From Wolfiporia cocos (taxonomy: Eukaryota > Basidiomycota > Agaricomycetes > Polyporales > Phaeolaceae), in NCBI GenBank assembly GCA_029448655.1, contig JACCLO010000004.1:4588001-4652000 (forward strand): a stretch of 64,000 bases of DNA. The letters run 5' to 3'. The position numbers and the translations under genes were made by a program. This document shows, piece after piece, positions 12,094 through 23,361 of the stretch (within the stretch, counting starts at the first letter, position 1; each line of letters starts with the position of its first letter). The notes beneath the pieces were generated by a model. It searched no databases. It worked only from the letters and a program-made list of their open reading frames with translations, and was not told the origin of the DNA.

Positions 12094-12728
12094 CTCGTAC
12101 ACTTCAAGCTGGCCTTGAGCGTTTCAGGGAATGGCATGCCACAACGATGTTGGAACAAATATTCTAGGGCTCATCGCTCGTGTTGTTTGTGGCACCGGTC
12201 AGGGCGATCTGATTACTAGGCTCGATATCTTGCATTTCGTTCACATCTTAGTTGACATCTAGTCCTTTCCAGATTTCGACAAGTGCATTCTGAGAGAATT
12301 GGCCAACATGCAATGCCTCACGTGGAGAGCCTCATGCTACATTCAGTTCCTCAATTGGACACTAAAATGGTCATAAGAGTAGGAGCAGATACGCACCAAG
12401 CTCCAGAGAGCGGGTAAAGTGCACAGGCTCGTCTCTATATGACAAGCTCGTGACGCGTATACAAGCAATTTGCGCGGCCGAGATTACGGAAAGCCAGTCA
12501 TCGAAAGACGCGCTCCAGGGTCTTCTCCCGTTTGTGTGCAAGTCATCGGCCGCATACTTTCGTAAACAGGGTGAGCATCGCCGGCTATCCAGTTGGCACC
12601 ACTCTTCTTCTCTGGGCCGAATGACTTGTTGGTAAGCGATGATTCCTGTGGCGTAATTTCGCACTGACACAGGGCAGGATCCGGTCTCCGAAGAAGGCAC
12701 CATACCCAGTCCCAACAGGGCTCACACG

Positions 12729-12737
12729 TATATATAG
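12729..12737 (+). promoter_or_regulatory. TATA box of P450 gene 1
   Basis: TATATATAG lies 49 bp before the ATG at 12786, a plausible core-promoter distance for a short 5' leader. The assignment is by sequence and position only. Confidence 0.5.
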
Positions 12738-12785
12738 AGCATCAGTTGAACTGAGCACAGTCCCAAGCTAGCCCGCAATCCCAAA

Positions 12786-15493
12786 ATGGTCTCGCTGAAA
12801 TTGCCACCAGGGATAGTCTTTCTTGCCCGCCTTCTGCTGCTCACTTCAGTGTACCCCGTATTCTTCTTCTCTGTTGCCGGTCTCGTCGATCGCTTTGGTG
12901 GGGTTACCGTCCCCACCTGGCTTGTATGCCTAGTCTCCGCAGTGGTCATCCCGATCACCGCGATCGTGCGCGTGTATATACGCCGCTGGCGGATCAACCG
13001 TACTGCGGCTCGCCTTGGCGCTATTCTACCTCCGACATGGAGGGGAAAGAGGATAGGCAATGTCGATACTGTGGCTGAGATGCTAGAGTCCCGCAAAAGC
13101 GGCTATACTGGTACTTGAACTGTGTCTTCACTTCGAGATGACAAATGCTAAAGCTCTGTCATTTGTAGCTGACTGGTTTGACAAGATGATCCCAAAGCTA
13201 GGCCATACGTTTTTAAATACTTTCCTCGGAGAGATTGGCTTTCTGTCTTGCGATCCTGCTGTCATCAAGGTAAGCATTCACCTCCAGTAACAATGGAAAA
13301 TGTATTTATACGGAGATGGCATTAGGTCGTACTAGCCACCGAATTCCACAACTGGGAGAAAGGTGCGAAGCTGAAATCCTAACAGCTCAAATGCTAACCT
13401 TGCTGATGATTTATCCCCTTCGTCAGGTCCGCTGTTTGGTGAACAGATGCACTCTGTGCTCGGCACAGGCATTTTCAACGCTGACGGTATGTGCGATGGC
13501 TCAGTAATTAGGCAAAACGGCTGTTGATAATTATGAATTGATTGAAGGAGAGCTTTGGAAGTACGTATGCGTATACAGAATGCTGCGTACATGTGGAACT
13601 AACATTGATGGCCGCGTAGATGGCACCGTGCAATGACACGCCCGTTTTTCAGCAAGGATAGGATCAGCCACTTCGAGCTCTTCGATCGGCATACCGGTAC
13701 GTCAACAAAACTGCCGATCTGCAAGATTAGCTATTGACTTCTCTTCTCTTCGATTGATGCATCAACAGAGGACGTTTTGTTCAAGATGGACGAGCGCTTC
13801 CGCACAGGATACGCAGTCGATTTCCAGGTCATGACCCGTTTCCTATATGATACCCAGTTCGATATTCTCACATATTTGTTCGCTCCCTACAGGACATAAT
13901 CCACCGCTTTACCCTAGACTCCGCCACCGAGTTCCTCTTCGGGTCCTGCGTGCACTCCCTCCGTTCCACTATTCCCTATCACCACAACGATCCCAAGCAC
14001 ACGCTCCCTTCCAGCACAGAGGTGAACCGTGCAGATGCATTCGCCACCGCGTTCGCCCGGGCGCAGGAAGTCATCACGGAGCGCTCGCTAATGGGACCAT
14101 TCTGGCCGCTGTTCGAGCTTTTCCGGGACAGGTCGGCGCCGTACATGAAGGTCGTGGACGAGTACCTCGACCCGATTCTGAAGGAGGCAGTGACAAAGAA
14201 GGAGGAGCGGCTGCGGGAGGGCAAGCATCTTGGCGAGAAAGAGGCGGGGGGACTAGAAGATGATGAGACGCTGTTGGATAATCTGGTCAAGTACACGAGT
14301 GGTGCGTGTCACTCCGGCTTCAGCTGGTTTGATGTATTGAGCCGCACTGCAGATCCCGTCGTGTTGCACGATGAGGTGCTCAACATCCTCATCGCGGGCC
14401 GAGACACAGTATGAGTTCACTTACATTTTTCGAACACCACTAATACGCCTGTGCACTTCCAGACGGCAGCGACTCTGACGTTTGCAATCTACTTCCTTTG
14501 TATGCATCCGCACGTCCTGGAGCGGTTGCGTGCGGAAGTGCTCGAGCAGGTTGGGCCCCGGCAGCAGCCAACATACGAGGACGTCAAAGCAATGAGATAT
14601 CTCCGCGCAGTGATCAACGAAACGCTTAGATTATATCCTCCCGTGTGAGTTCTATGAATGTCAAGGGATGCTGCAGTCCCTGATCTCTCGAATGCTTAAC
14701 GCAGGCCACTTGACACGAGGTAAGCCTGCAGTGATTCTGACTGATAGTGAGCAGTAGATTGACGTCGGAACGCGCCGTCAGATACTCCATCAACGAAGGT
14801 TTGCTACCCAACCCTGATCCAATGGGCAAACCCTTTTATGTTCCGCCTAAAACACGGTATGTCCTGTTCACCACCCGAGGGTGGCGTTACATTAAGCATT
14901 CCATATAGCATGATCTACTCTGTCTTCTCCATGCACCGACGTCCAGAGTACTGGGGCCCTGATGGTGAGACATTGTCGTGGGAGACGATATTGTGTGCTG
15001 ACGGCTGCTGCAACCCCTTAGCACAAGAATTTGACCCCGACAGGTTCCTTGACAAGCGCGTGAGCAAGTATCTGACGCCAAACCCGTTTATCTTCCTCCC
15101 GTTCAACGCCGGGCCGCGCATCTGTCTCGGGCAGCAGGTATGTTGCCCGCTAAGCTATTCTGGCAAAGCGCTAACAAGCACATGCATGCAGTTCGCATAC
15201 AACGAGATGTCCTTCTTCCTCATTAGGCTCCTCCAACACTACTCGTCAATGGAGCTTGTTCCCGAGGCCTTCCCACCCGGCTCGCTACCTCCGAAGGAGT
15301 GGGCGAAGGAGCCGGGCCGGAAAGGGTTCGAGCGGTTTTGGCCGACGACTCATCTGACGATGTATGCTAAGGTGGGTTGTGTCAGTGCTTCCTGGTGGAT
15401 GCGTTGCCTGATCTGCTTGCCGCGCCATAGGGAGGGATGTGGGTAAGGATGACCGAGGCGAAGGACAGTGAGAACGAGCAGGGTATGTTGTGA
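12786..15493 (+). CDS. CYP63-like cytochrome P450, gene 1
   Basis: Multi-exon P450 of roughly 600 residues. The N-terminus [19 protein letters not shown] is followed by two hydrophobic segments (about residues 8-30 and 40-65), a membrane anchor for the ER. P450 signatures occur in order: [20 protein letters not shown] (helix C), ILIAGRDT then TAATL across an intron (I-helix oxygen-binding AGxDTT), ETLRLYPPV (ExxR), and [14 protein letters not shown] (heme loop with the axial Cys). The C-terminus is [14 protein letters not shown]. The segment [19 protein letters not shown] is typical of basidiomycete CYP63/CYP5-type enzymes, which in Phanerochaete oxidise alkanes, alkylphenols and polyaromatics; the substrate here is unknown. 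A paralogue follows about 780 bp downstream in the same orientation with the same intron positions. All catalytic motifs are intact. Confidence 0.9.
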
Positions 15494-16275
15494 ACGAGCA
15501 AGACGTGCACCGAAGAACAATAGGTTTGTATTACCATTCAACATGTAGCACTTCTATACTGTGGCGCAGGTTTCTGTACGGCACTGTACGACTCGCGCAA
15601 TCGCAAATGGGTCGATACGATGCGTCGCGTATTCGATCGCGTCAGCGGACTGATCGCAGCCTACATTCCGCAATGCAGTGTCCCCGCGAACTTGCCTTCG
15701 CCATCCGAACGCTCGCTGCTAACCCTTCTCATTCTGATGCATGCATGCAGCTGCGGAACTCCTATTCTGACTTGGCTATTCCGTCAACAAACGCACTGGA
15801 CCTGGCGCCGGTTCACGTGGGCCTCGGCACTGTGACCGCCGGCGTACGTCAGTATTTCGCACCATGTTGTGCAAGGAAAACATATAGTACTACATAGTGC
15901 TCAACGCAGCACGTCATCAACTTCACAATCGATAGCAGGGGAGTTTAAGGCGATTATGCGGCCTGCATGTGTCCCCGGGGCCGACGGTCGACTGCGGCGT
16001 AGGCTCATAAAGCCGTCGTTCGTAGCATAGGCGACTGTTCTTAAAGGACACCGCTCTCCTTAAATAGATCTTTCATCAGGCCCTATTTCCACCGCGTGCC
16101 CATTTTGAAGGTTGCATTGCCTGTGATTACGCCGGTGAACCGGCGGAGAGCAAGCACCAAGAAGATCTGACAAAGACTGCGCCGCGTTCGCCAAAGTGAT
16201 TCGTGCGTTCTTCATATCCTACCGTACTACATAAGGAGGCTTGCGCCGTACTTGGGAGCTCTCTAGCATTGCAAA
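15494..16275. other. Intergenic region between the two P450 genes
   Basis: About 780 bp holding the 3' end of P450 gene 1 and the promoter of gene 2. Short open frames (for example 15620-15835) show no known domain. A small palindrome, GCCGGTGAACCGGC, lies near 16131. I see no clear TATA box close to 16276. Confidence 0.5.
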
Positions 16276-18972
16276 ATGACTATGGCGCCGCGGATGCCGC
16301 CAGGGATTCCCCTGCTCACCCGGCTACTGCTGTACATTTCACTCTTCCCCGCTCTCTCCTTCGCCCTCGCCCACATCTCCAGGCGCTTCGTGGGTCTTGT
16401 AATCCCTATATGGCTCATCTGGCTCGCCTCCAGCGTCAGTATCCCGCTCGTGGTAGTTACGCGCGTCTACATCCGCTACTGGCGGTGGAACCGCGCCGCA
16501 GCGCGGATGGGGGCGATCCTTCCGCCGACGTGGAGAGGCAAGCGGTTCGCGAATATAGACACGTTAACAGAGATGCTGCACTCGTTCCATCATGGATATA
16601 TCGGTACGTTGGGCTGGATTGTTAGGCAGCAGTGTGGTCGATTGATGGCTTGCGCGCACAGCGGATTTCGCAAGCGGCTTGTTTGAACGGCTGGGCCCAA
16701 CCGTGCGGCTAAATATCCTTGGCGACACCGGTATACTCTCTTGTGATCCTGCTGTTATTAAGGTAGCTTCTTTCGTGTCAGCCAATGATAGTCTGTAGCT
16801 TTACTTGAGTGCGCATTATAGACTGTGCTCGCGACTGAGTTTCAGAACTATGAAAAAGGTGAGCAGGGAATGGAGGTCGCTCAATGTCTACTGTCTGAAG
16901 ATTGCGTCACAGGCGTAGCGTTCAAGGAGGAGATGAATTCTCTGCTTGGTACGGGCGTATTCAACGCTGATGGTATGTTGATATCCCGGACCGGCTTTGA
17001 GCATTGAATGACACTCGCTTGGTCTCAGGGGAGTTATGGAAGTACGTAGCAATCACTTGCTGAAGTCGTAAAATATTCAATGCGGTACAATCTGATAGAT
17101 GGCACCGCTCGATGACGCGCCCGTTCTTCAGCAAAGACCGGATCAGCCACTTTGAGCTTTTCGACCGGCACGCCGGTAAGTTGTATTCTCAGTTCTCTTC
17201 CAAGACGCTGGGACCTAAGTTGTATCTTTAGCGGTGGCGTTGGCAAAGATGAACGACCGTTTCCGTGCGGGGTACGCTGTCGACTTTCAGGTAAGCATCC
17301 ACCGTCTAGATCCAGATCCAATTAGTCTCGCCACACATCTGAGATTGCGCGCCCTTCTCAGGACCTCATCTCCCGCTTCACTCTCGATTCTGCGACGGAG
17401 TTCCTCTTCGCTTCCTGCGTGCACTCGCTCTACTCAACGCTCCCATTCCCGCATAACCACCCCAGCAGTTCCTTCGCCGGCTCTGATAGCCCACCCAACA
17501 CTATCGACCACGCAGAGGCGTTCGCATATGCGTTCCAGCAGGCGCAGCACGTCGTTTCAGAGCGCGCGACGCTGGGCCGGATCTGGCCACTCTTTGAGAT
17601 CTTCAGAAATAAGACGGACCCGTACATGAAGGTTGTCGATGCATACTTGGAACCGATCCTGAAAGAGGCGGTTGCGAAGAAGGAAGAGCGGATCAGGCAG
17701 GGGACGATGGTGACAGAGAAGGAGAGCGATGCGCTGGAAGATGACGAGACGCTCCTGGATCATTTAGTCAAATTTACAAGTGGTATGTCAATAGCGCGTG
17801 CCTGGAAATACGTTGCTCACGGTCTTGGACAACAGATCCTGTCGTTCTGCATGATGAAGTCCTCAACATTCTGATTGCGGGAAGAGACACGGTGAGCATT
17901 CTGAGGTTTCACAGGTCCCACTGTTTTGACGAGGATAGTAGACCGCGGCTTCCCTCACATTCGCAGTGTATTTCCTCTGCATGTACCCAGACGTGCTAAA
18001 ACGGCTCCGCACGGAGATCCTTGAGAAAGTTGGTCCTCAAAGGCGGCCCACGTATGCGGACATCAAGGAGATGAGATACCTTCGTGCAGTCATCAACGAG
18101 ACTCTCCGGGTGTACCCTCCTGTGTAAGTCTCGAAACGTTCACTCGATATGCTAGTTGGGCTGACCAGTATTGGATCAGGCCATTCAACATTAGGCAAGT
18201 ACTGTCAATAGCTCAAATTGCACGGAAGAGTGCTCATCCCCTTCGTAGAGTCTCTGTTGAGGACGGTCTCTTGCCTAACCCTGATCCCAACGGGAAACCG
18301 TTCTACGTACCGGCCAAGACGGCGTATGTTGCTAACCCTTTTGTCAGATATGGATATGTTGACTGAACTTGGTATAGTGTGTCATACAGTGTCTTAGCCA
18401 TGCATCGCCGGAAGGAATACTGGGGCCCAGACGGTATGCATCTTGTCCTGTTGGGTGCCGTGTATCACTGAATGCGGCGTCATTTGGGCAACACAGCCGA
18501 TGGATTTGACCCCGACCGCTTCCTCGACGAGCGCGTGAACAAGTATCTGACACCAAATCCGTTCATCTTCTTGCCATTCAACGCGGGACCGCGCATTTGC
18601 CTTGGACAGCAGGTGGGGTCCATTCTTGAAGCCGAGTCTCTCGTCCTTGAAGCTGAATTCTTGCAGTTTGCATACAATGAGATGTCGTTCTTCCTCATCA
18701 AGCTCCTCCAGCATTTCTCAGCGATGGAACTAGTCCCAGAGGCGTCACCGCCCGCAGCCCGACCGCCCGCCGAATGGGCCAGGGAGCCAGGCCGAAAGGG
18801 CATCGAACGATTCTGGCCGAAATCACATCTCACGTTGTATTCGAGAGTGAGTCATAGCCAATTGCTTTACTATATGCGCGTTGACTTAAATGTTGCGCTA
18901 CCTTTGTAGGGCGGGCTTTGGGTCAAAATGACCGAGGCGGAAGAGCTTGGCAACCTCGAAAATGTGTTGTAA
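16276..18972 (+). CDS. CYP63-like cytochrome P450, gene 2
   Basis: Tandem paralogue of the preceding P450. The N-terminus [20 protein letters not shown] leads into two hydrophobic stretches. The helix-C region is [20 protein letters not shown], the I-helix AGRDTTAASLTF is built across an intron, ExxR reads ETLRVYPPV, and the heme loop is [14 protein letters not shown]. It ends [14 protein letters not shown] and the TAA at 18970. Intron positions match gene 1. One intron, after PFNIR at about 18196, appears to use a GC donor (GCAAGT), where gene 1 has GTAAGC at the same position. It is expected to be an ER-anchored monooxygenase needing cytochrome P450 reductase. Divergence in the B-C and F-G regions suggests altered substrate range rather than a fresh copy. 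Confidence 0.9.
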
Positions 18973-19398
18973 TTGTGGTGTTGACTGCTTGCTGTGGTCA
19001 TGAGCTTGTTGAATGTGTTGGAATGTACTCTGTGTATGCTAGTCAGCTGTAATTCGCGAACTGTTCTGTAACATGAATCACCAATTGAATCAAGTACGAA
19101 ACGCACAGGGTGTAGTAAAACAAACATGATAAGAAAGCGGCGATTATACATTTGGAAGAGGTTGACATGGGAGAAAAAGTACAAGGATAAAGTGCGTCAC
19201 ATTATGATATGGAAGTTACCATAGCATCCACAGGTTCCGAGAGTCATGGTAGTACACAGGTCGACCTATGATACAAATAGGGTGTTGGAGTCGTCTGGAC
19301 AAGTGGTCAGCAACGCACATCCAATGGACTATCCGGCTTACCTAAGAATGAGCGGCTGATATGATACGGCAGCGACGGGGTCTGACAGGTCTTGACAA
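18973..19398. other. Convergent 3' region after P450 gene 2
   Basis: About 425 bp between convergent genes, probably two 3' untranslated regions. No open frame of interest, repeat or RNA gene is visible. Confidence 0.5.
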
Positions 19399-20603
19399 TC
19401 ACAACTTCTCCAGCATACCCTTGAGCATCTTCTGTTTCGATGCAGCAGAACTATCCTTGTCAAGCTCTTTGGCTTTCTTTTCCAGGTGGACGATGACACG
19501 TTCCAAGTCGGCTGGCAGGGTCTCTAGCGTTACTTTGGCACGCTCGGCTACATGGCCCATGCAGGTGGGGGTCAGAGAAAGTAGGAAGAGGCTTCCAAAC
19601 AAATAAAAGGAGGTAATAGTCACCACGCTCGTCCACGTCGTCCTGCAGCGTCTTCCAGAGGTCGTCTCTGCGAGTATAGGCGTCCTGCAGCTGACCGAGG
19701 ATGCGTTGCATGTTGTCCTATGTGAGGTTTATGTCAATACAGACACAACTCGTAGCCTTGAGTATATCAGTTCACCTGGGTGAGCGTATATGCAGCCTTG
19801 ATATCATCCTCATCTCGTAACGCAGAGGCTTCCACTCTCTTGCAGACCTCATTGAATGTGAGAATACCGGTGCCAAAAGCAAGATCCACTACCCGGCCAC
19901 AGTCGTGAAACATGGTGTGACCCCCCTATATGCGCGCATATATCGACCCACCTTTGTCCTCGAGCACTGCGTGCACTTCCTTGACGCGGGTAAGGGTCGG
20001 GACGACGGTTTCAGCCATGTATTTTTTCAGTGCAGCGCCCTGAGCGGACATAGGAGCCTTGAGTTTATCCGCCAGTGCGGAGAGATCCTCCTCGTCTTCC
20101 TCCGCAGCGCTGTCCGCAAGCCATTTGCTTGGTATGGTGATGACAGGTGAAGACGCACTCACCTGTCTTGGAGCATAGCTACAAGTGTGTTCTCATCGTC
20201 CCAGTCCATGAGATCCTCATCGTCTTCTCTGGCGCGTATGTGCGTCCCACGCGCATCATCTCGTTCCAACGCGTCCAGTGCGCGGTAGAGGTCATGTGTG
20301 TACTTGCAACCAAGCTCCTCGTCCTCTTCCTCAACGGGCTCTTCACGGATTGCAGGTAGCTGGCTGCGCGACTGCAGGTACCGGTTAGTATTCACATTCT
20401 GAATTCTCCCTCGAGCACCTCGAGCCAGAGGATGTAGGGCCGCGAGCGGAGACCGCTCAGACGCCTTCGCTGCAATCGACAATAGTGAGATTTCTGGCGA
20501 CTGTTTTGCAAGCGCACGCACCATATCGCGCGGATGAGACCTTCTGAGGCCTGGTGCGGCGAGGTGAGACTTTCTGGACTGTGTGTGACTGCTGGCGGCC
20601 CAT
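19399..20603 (-). CDS. Unrecognised acidic coiled-coil protein
   Basis: I do not recognise the family. The best model starts at the ATG ending at 20603 (MGRQQSHTVQKVSPRRTRPQ, basic). It splices over a 52-nt intron (20470-20521) into AKASERSPLAALHPL, then an acidic stretch (REEPVEEEDEELG) and helix-rich exons: WLADSAAEEDEEDLSALADK, DLAFGTGILTFNEVCKRVEA, and ILGQLQDAYTRRDDLWKTLQ. It ends with a Lys/Glu-rich helix (LEKKAKELDKDSSA). Junctions are in phase except that the penultimate one is less certain. No membrane segment or signal peptide is seen. A basic tail, acidic middle and C-terminal coiled coils would suit a structural subunit of a nuclear or kinetochore complex, but this is only a guess from composition. 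Confidence 0.6.
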
Positions 20604-21005
20604 GGTGATTGTCGAGAACGAACAATGTTGAGGTCACAATGTTGAGGTCACAATGATGGAGACTCAGTCAATTTCGGAACAAAGGCGCCCTGAGCGGCTG
20701 CCTAAATTGGTGACGGTCACAAGCTGCTGATGAGAGCGCGCGCGGGATTCAGGCCCCGCCAGCGACCTGATCCTGAGCTTCCACCTTCCCTCAAGAGACT
20801 GCCTCTCCTTCCCGCTCTTTTCTTCCGTCTTTTGGAGTAGCTTACTTCGCAGTTCTCTGCGCACGCTCACACCCGCACGTCTTGTGTGTCGCCCGCATTT
20901 CACAGCCGGGCCCGGTCTCGAGCGCGTCTTCCGCCTGCCTACCGTTTCCGCCCTGCTACGCGCTTCGTCCACCCCCGATCATCCGGACCACCATCATCGT
21001 CCACG
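20604..21005. promoter_or_regulatory. Divergent promoter region, coiled-coil gene and G-gamma gene 1
   Basis: A 400-bp stretch between divergent starts. A short direct duplication (AATGTTGAGGTCACAATG) is at 20626-20655. The part next to 21006 is pyrimidine-rich, as is common in fungal promoters lacking a TATA box. Confidence 0.45.
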
Positions 21006-21557
21006 ATGAGCAGCCGCCAGGCAAAGGTGTCTACGTCTGAGCTCAAGCTTCGCAGGCTCAATGAGCACAACCAACGGCTCCGGGAGGACCTCACCCGGCC
21101 ACGCATACGGGTCAGCGAAGCCAGCGTAAGGTACGTCGTTATTGCGCTCCCAGCGGACCGTGCTGACTTTGAACAGCCTGATCAAGTACTGCAAAACGAC
21201 CAAGGACTACCTCGTGAGTTCCCTCTGTCCCTCACCAGGCGGCGGGACCATGTCCGCCGTCGGCCCCGTTTCGGTGAGACGGATGGCACCGGTCGAACCC
21301 TGGTAATCTCAAAGAAGGGTGATTGAAGTGGATGGGATGCACTCTGGTCCCCATCGACGTCACGCAGTCGCAGTACACGGTTGGACCAGTCGGCAGCCCG
21401 TTGCTATATCGTCTCCTGCATCCACCATAGCCGCCTTCGCGTACTAACGACTTACGGGTGACTGCAGGTGCCATCCGTGTGGGGGACTGTCAGCAAAGCG
21501 GAAGACCCATTCGCGAGTGCTGCGCAACAGTCATCAGGGTGCTGCGTTGTCATGTAG
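21006..21557 (+). CDS. G-protein gamma subunit (Ste18-like), copy 1
   Basis: An 83-residue protein from three exons: 21006-21130, 21177-21213 and 21468-21557. It has the G-gamma core: [19 protein letters not shown] (coiled-coil helix that pairs with G-beta), [20 protein letters not shown] and SVWG. The C-terminus is SGCCVVM, a CAAX box (CVVM) for prenylation with a neighbouring Cys that could be palmitoylated, anchoring the G-beta-gamma dimer at the plasma membrane. Intron 2 is long for this genome (254 nt) but carries a clear TACTAAC branch site. In fungi this subunit relays pheromone and nutrient signals from seven-helix receptors. A paralogue with exactly the same exon lengths follows. Confidence 0.92.
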
Positions 21558-22415
21558 GGCGTACAATATGGTGAGTTGCGCCCCTCCCCCGGTATCCTGC
21601 CCGATAGCGAGCGAACCTGCAGATGAAACAACTGCGAAACTTCCACTGGACGAATTAGCCGGTTCCTCCGCTCCCACCCTCGACCTTCGACCTTCGGCCA
21701 CGCGCAACTTACGCTCCCCATGCGACCCCCTCTGCCATGCGACGGTTCGACTAGACCCTCTCGTCGATCGCGACACCTGCAAGTCCATCATTTATCACAT
21801 TCACACTTCACTCGTACACATTAGCATTCGCATCATAGTCTACATGGAAATCCTATGCACCCATTAACTTTCGCGCCTTGCATTGCGTTGGTCTTGGTGG
21901 GACCCTTCTCGCGTGTACATTTATTTCTCTCTTAATGGCAGTCCTTTCTTGATCCGGCGGATGATGAGGGAGCCTGAGGTTGCAACGCGCGGAGAGGCCA
22001 TGCTTACGTGAGACATGATCAGAGGCTCGGCGCTGGTCAGGCCAATTGTGGCAAGTTCCGACCTGTGCAGCGCAGCGTATCGTCTCCCGCGGTATCGCAC
22101 ACCCTGTCTGCCAACCGAGACAGTACACCGCCCTCTTCCTATTTATCCTCCGCTTGTCTCTCCCCTGAGGCGTCTCCGTTTCGGCTCACCTCATCTGGGC
22201 CGCATCTAGCGCCTGCCATCATTCTGCGTCTGGACCTCATCCTTGACTCGCCGGTGAGTGCCAGGCACCCCCATCCGACCGCCATGGGCGGCCTCTGACC
22301 TGCCGGTCGTCGTCCTCTTCAGTTTGTCGCGTAACGGCCAACCAGTCCGCCAAAACCGCCGCCTTCTCGTCTCGATTACCCCGCAACTTCCCACCCCCCA
22401 CCTCGCGTCTCAAAG
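21558..22415. other. Spacer between the two G-gamma genes
   Basis: About 860 bp containing the 3' end of copy 1 and the promoter of copy 2. Open frames here have no recognisable domain. A pyrimidine-rich run at about 22300-22400 precedes the second start codon. Confidence 0.5.
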
Positions 22416-22840
22416 ATGAACGGCCGCCCACACAAGCAGTCCATGTCGGAGCTGAAGCTCCGGCGGCTGACGGAGCACAACCAGCGATTGAGGGAAGATC
22501 TGGCACGGCCGCGGATTAGGGTGAGCGAGGCCAGTGCAAAGTGCGTACAAGCTTTCGAGCGTGCTCGGCCATCTGCTGATCGGTCCTGCTCTCGCTCGCG
22601 CGTTTGTCATGCTGCAGTCTGATCCGGTTTTGCAAAACGACGAAAGACCCACTGGTGCGTCTCGACGCCGTTATCCTGTGCATGCAGACGCCCCTGGCAA
22701 GGGCGCATCCACGCTGAGCGATATCGACTGACGACGCTCTTTGTCCGCAGGTACCATCAGTATGGGGGCCCGTAGCACGAAACGAGGACCCCTACGCGCA
22801 ACAAGGCGGATCAGGGAAAAGCTGCTGTGTCGTCCAGTGA
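22416..22840 (+). CDS. G-protein gamma subunit (Ste18-like), copy 2
   Basis: Also 83 residues. Exons 22416-22540, 22618-22654 and 22751-22840 are 125, 37 and 90 nt, exactly as in copy 1, with both introns at the same codon positions. The core reads [20 protein letters not shown], then [19 protein letters not shown]. The C-terminus is GKSCCVVQ, so the CAAX box is CVVQ rather than CVVM. The first residues ([10 protein letters not shown]) differ from copy 1. Both genes appear intact and under selection. They could couple to different receptors or differ in membrane attachment, but the sequence does not show which. Confidence 0.92.
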
Positions 22841-23361
22841 CCGCCTCGAATCCCATCCGCCAATTGCCTTTTCCCTTCACATTTATACCATCGCTCTTTT
22901 TATCGTCACCGTCAGCTCGTGTCTCGCTCAGTCTCACTCTATAAGCGTATTCTATCGTATCATTCGCATGCTGCATCCGCGCCCGCGCAGCGCGCTCATA
23001 GGTAGCAGTATATATCCACGGCTTGTTGTCTTTGGAGGTCTGCGTCGATTGTAGCGTTTCTGGCTGTGTCAAGGGTCAATCCTCATTTCTTCCACCTTCT
23101 GGACGCGACCTGTATATATTGTAGTAGTCGAAGGCTAGCTTGCCTCCCTTGAAATGGTACCGCTGCATGCGCCCTAGCGTTCTCCCCCGCATCTATATCA
23201 ACCGCGGCGTCCACCTGCCTATCCCCGTGGTGCCACTTCCCAGAACATTGCCGAACAATCGGCAAGCTTATATGCCCCTTGGAGCTCGAGACGTCGTACG
23301 AAGATGTTATTTTGCGCTCTAGATAAGAACTGATGCTGTTCCGAGGGGTGATGGGCGTCCT
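22841..23361. other. Convergent 3' region between G-gamma copy 2 and GCD7
   Basis: About 520 bp of probable 3' untranslated sequence from both genes. No gene, repeat or RNA structure is evident. Confidence 0.5.

Larger units (their letters stand above)
8385..12785. other. Gene desert between kinase and P450 genes
   Basis: About 4.4 kb with only short, unrelated open frames on both strands. None shows a conserved motif, and no chain of exons can be built. The frame at 10328-10522 (LPGFAYEAYRRDLITES) looks somewhat protein-like but has stops directly upstream and no recognisable family. The only clear structure is the long inverted repeat at 11925-12093. This could be decayed mobile or duplicated DNA. 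Confidence 0.6.
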
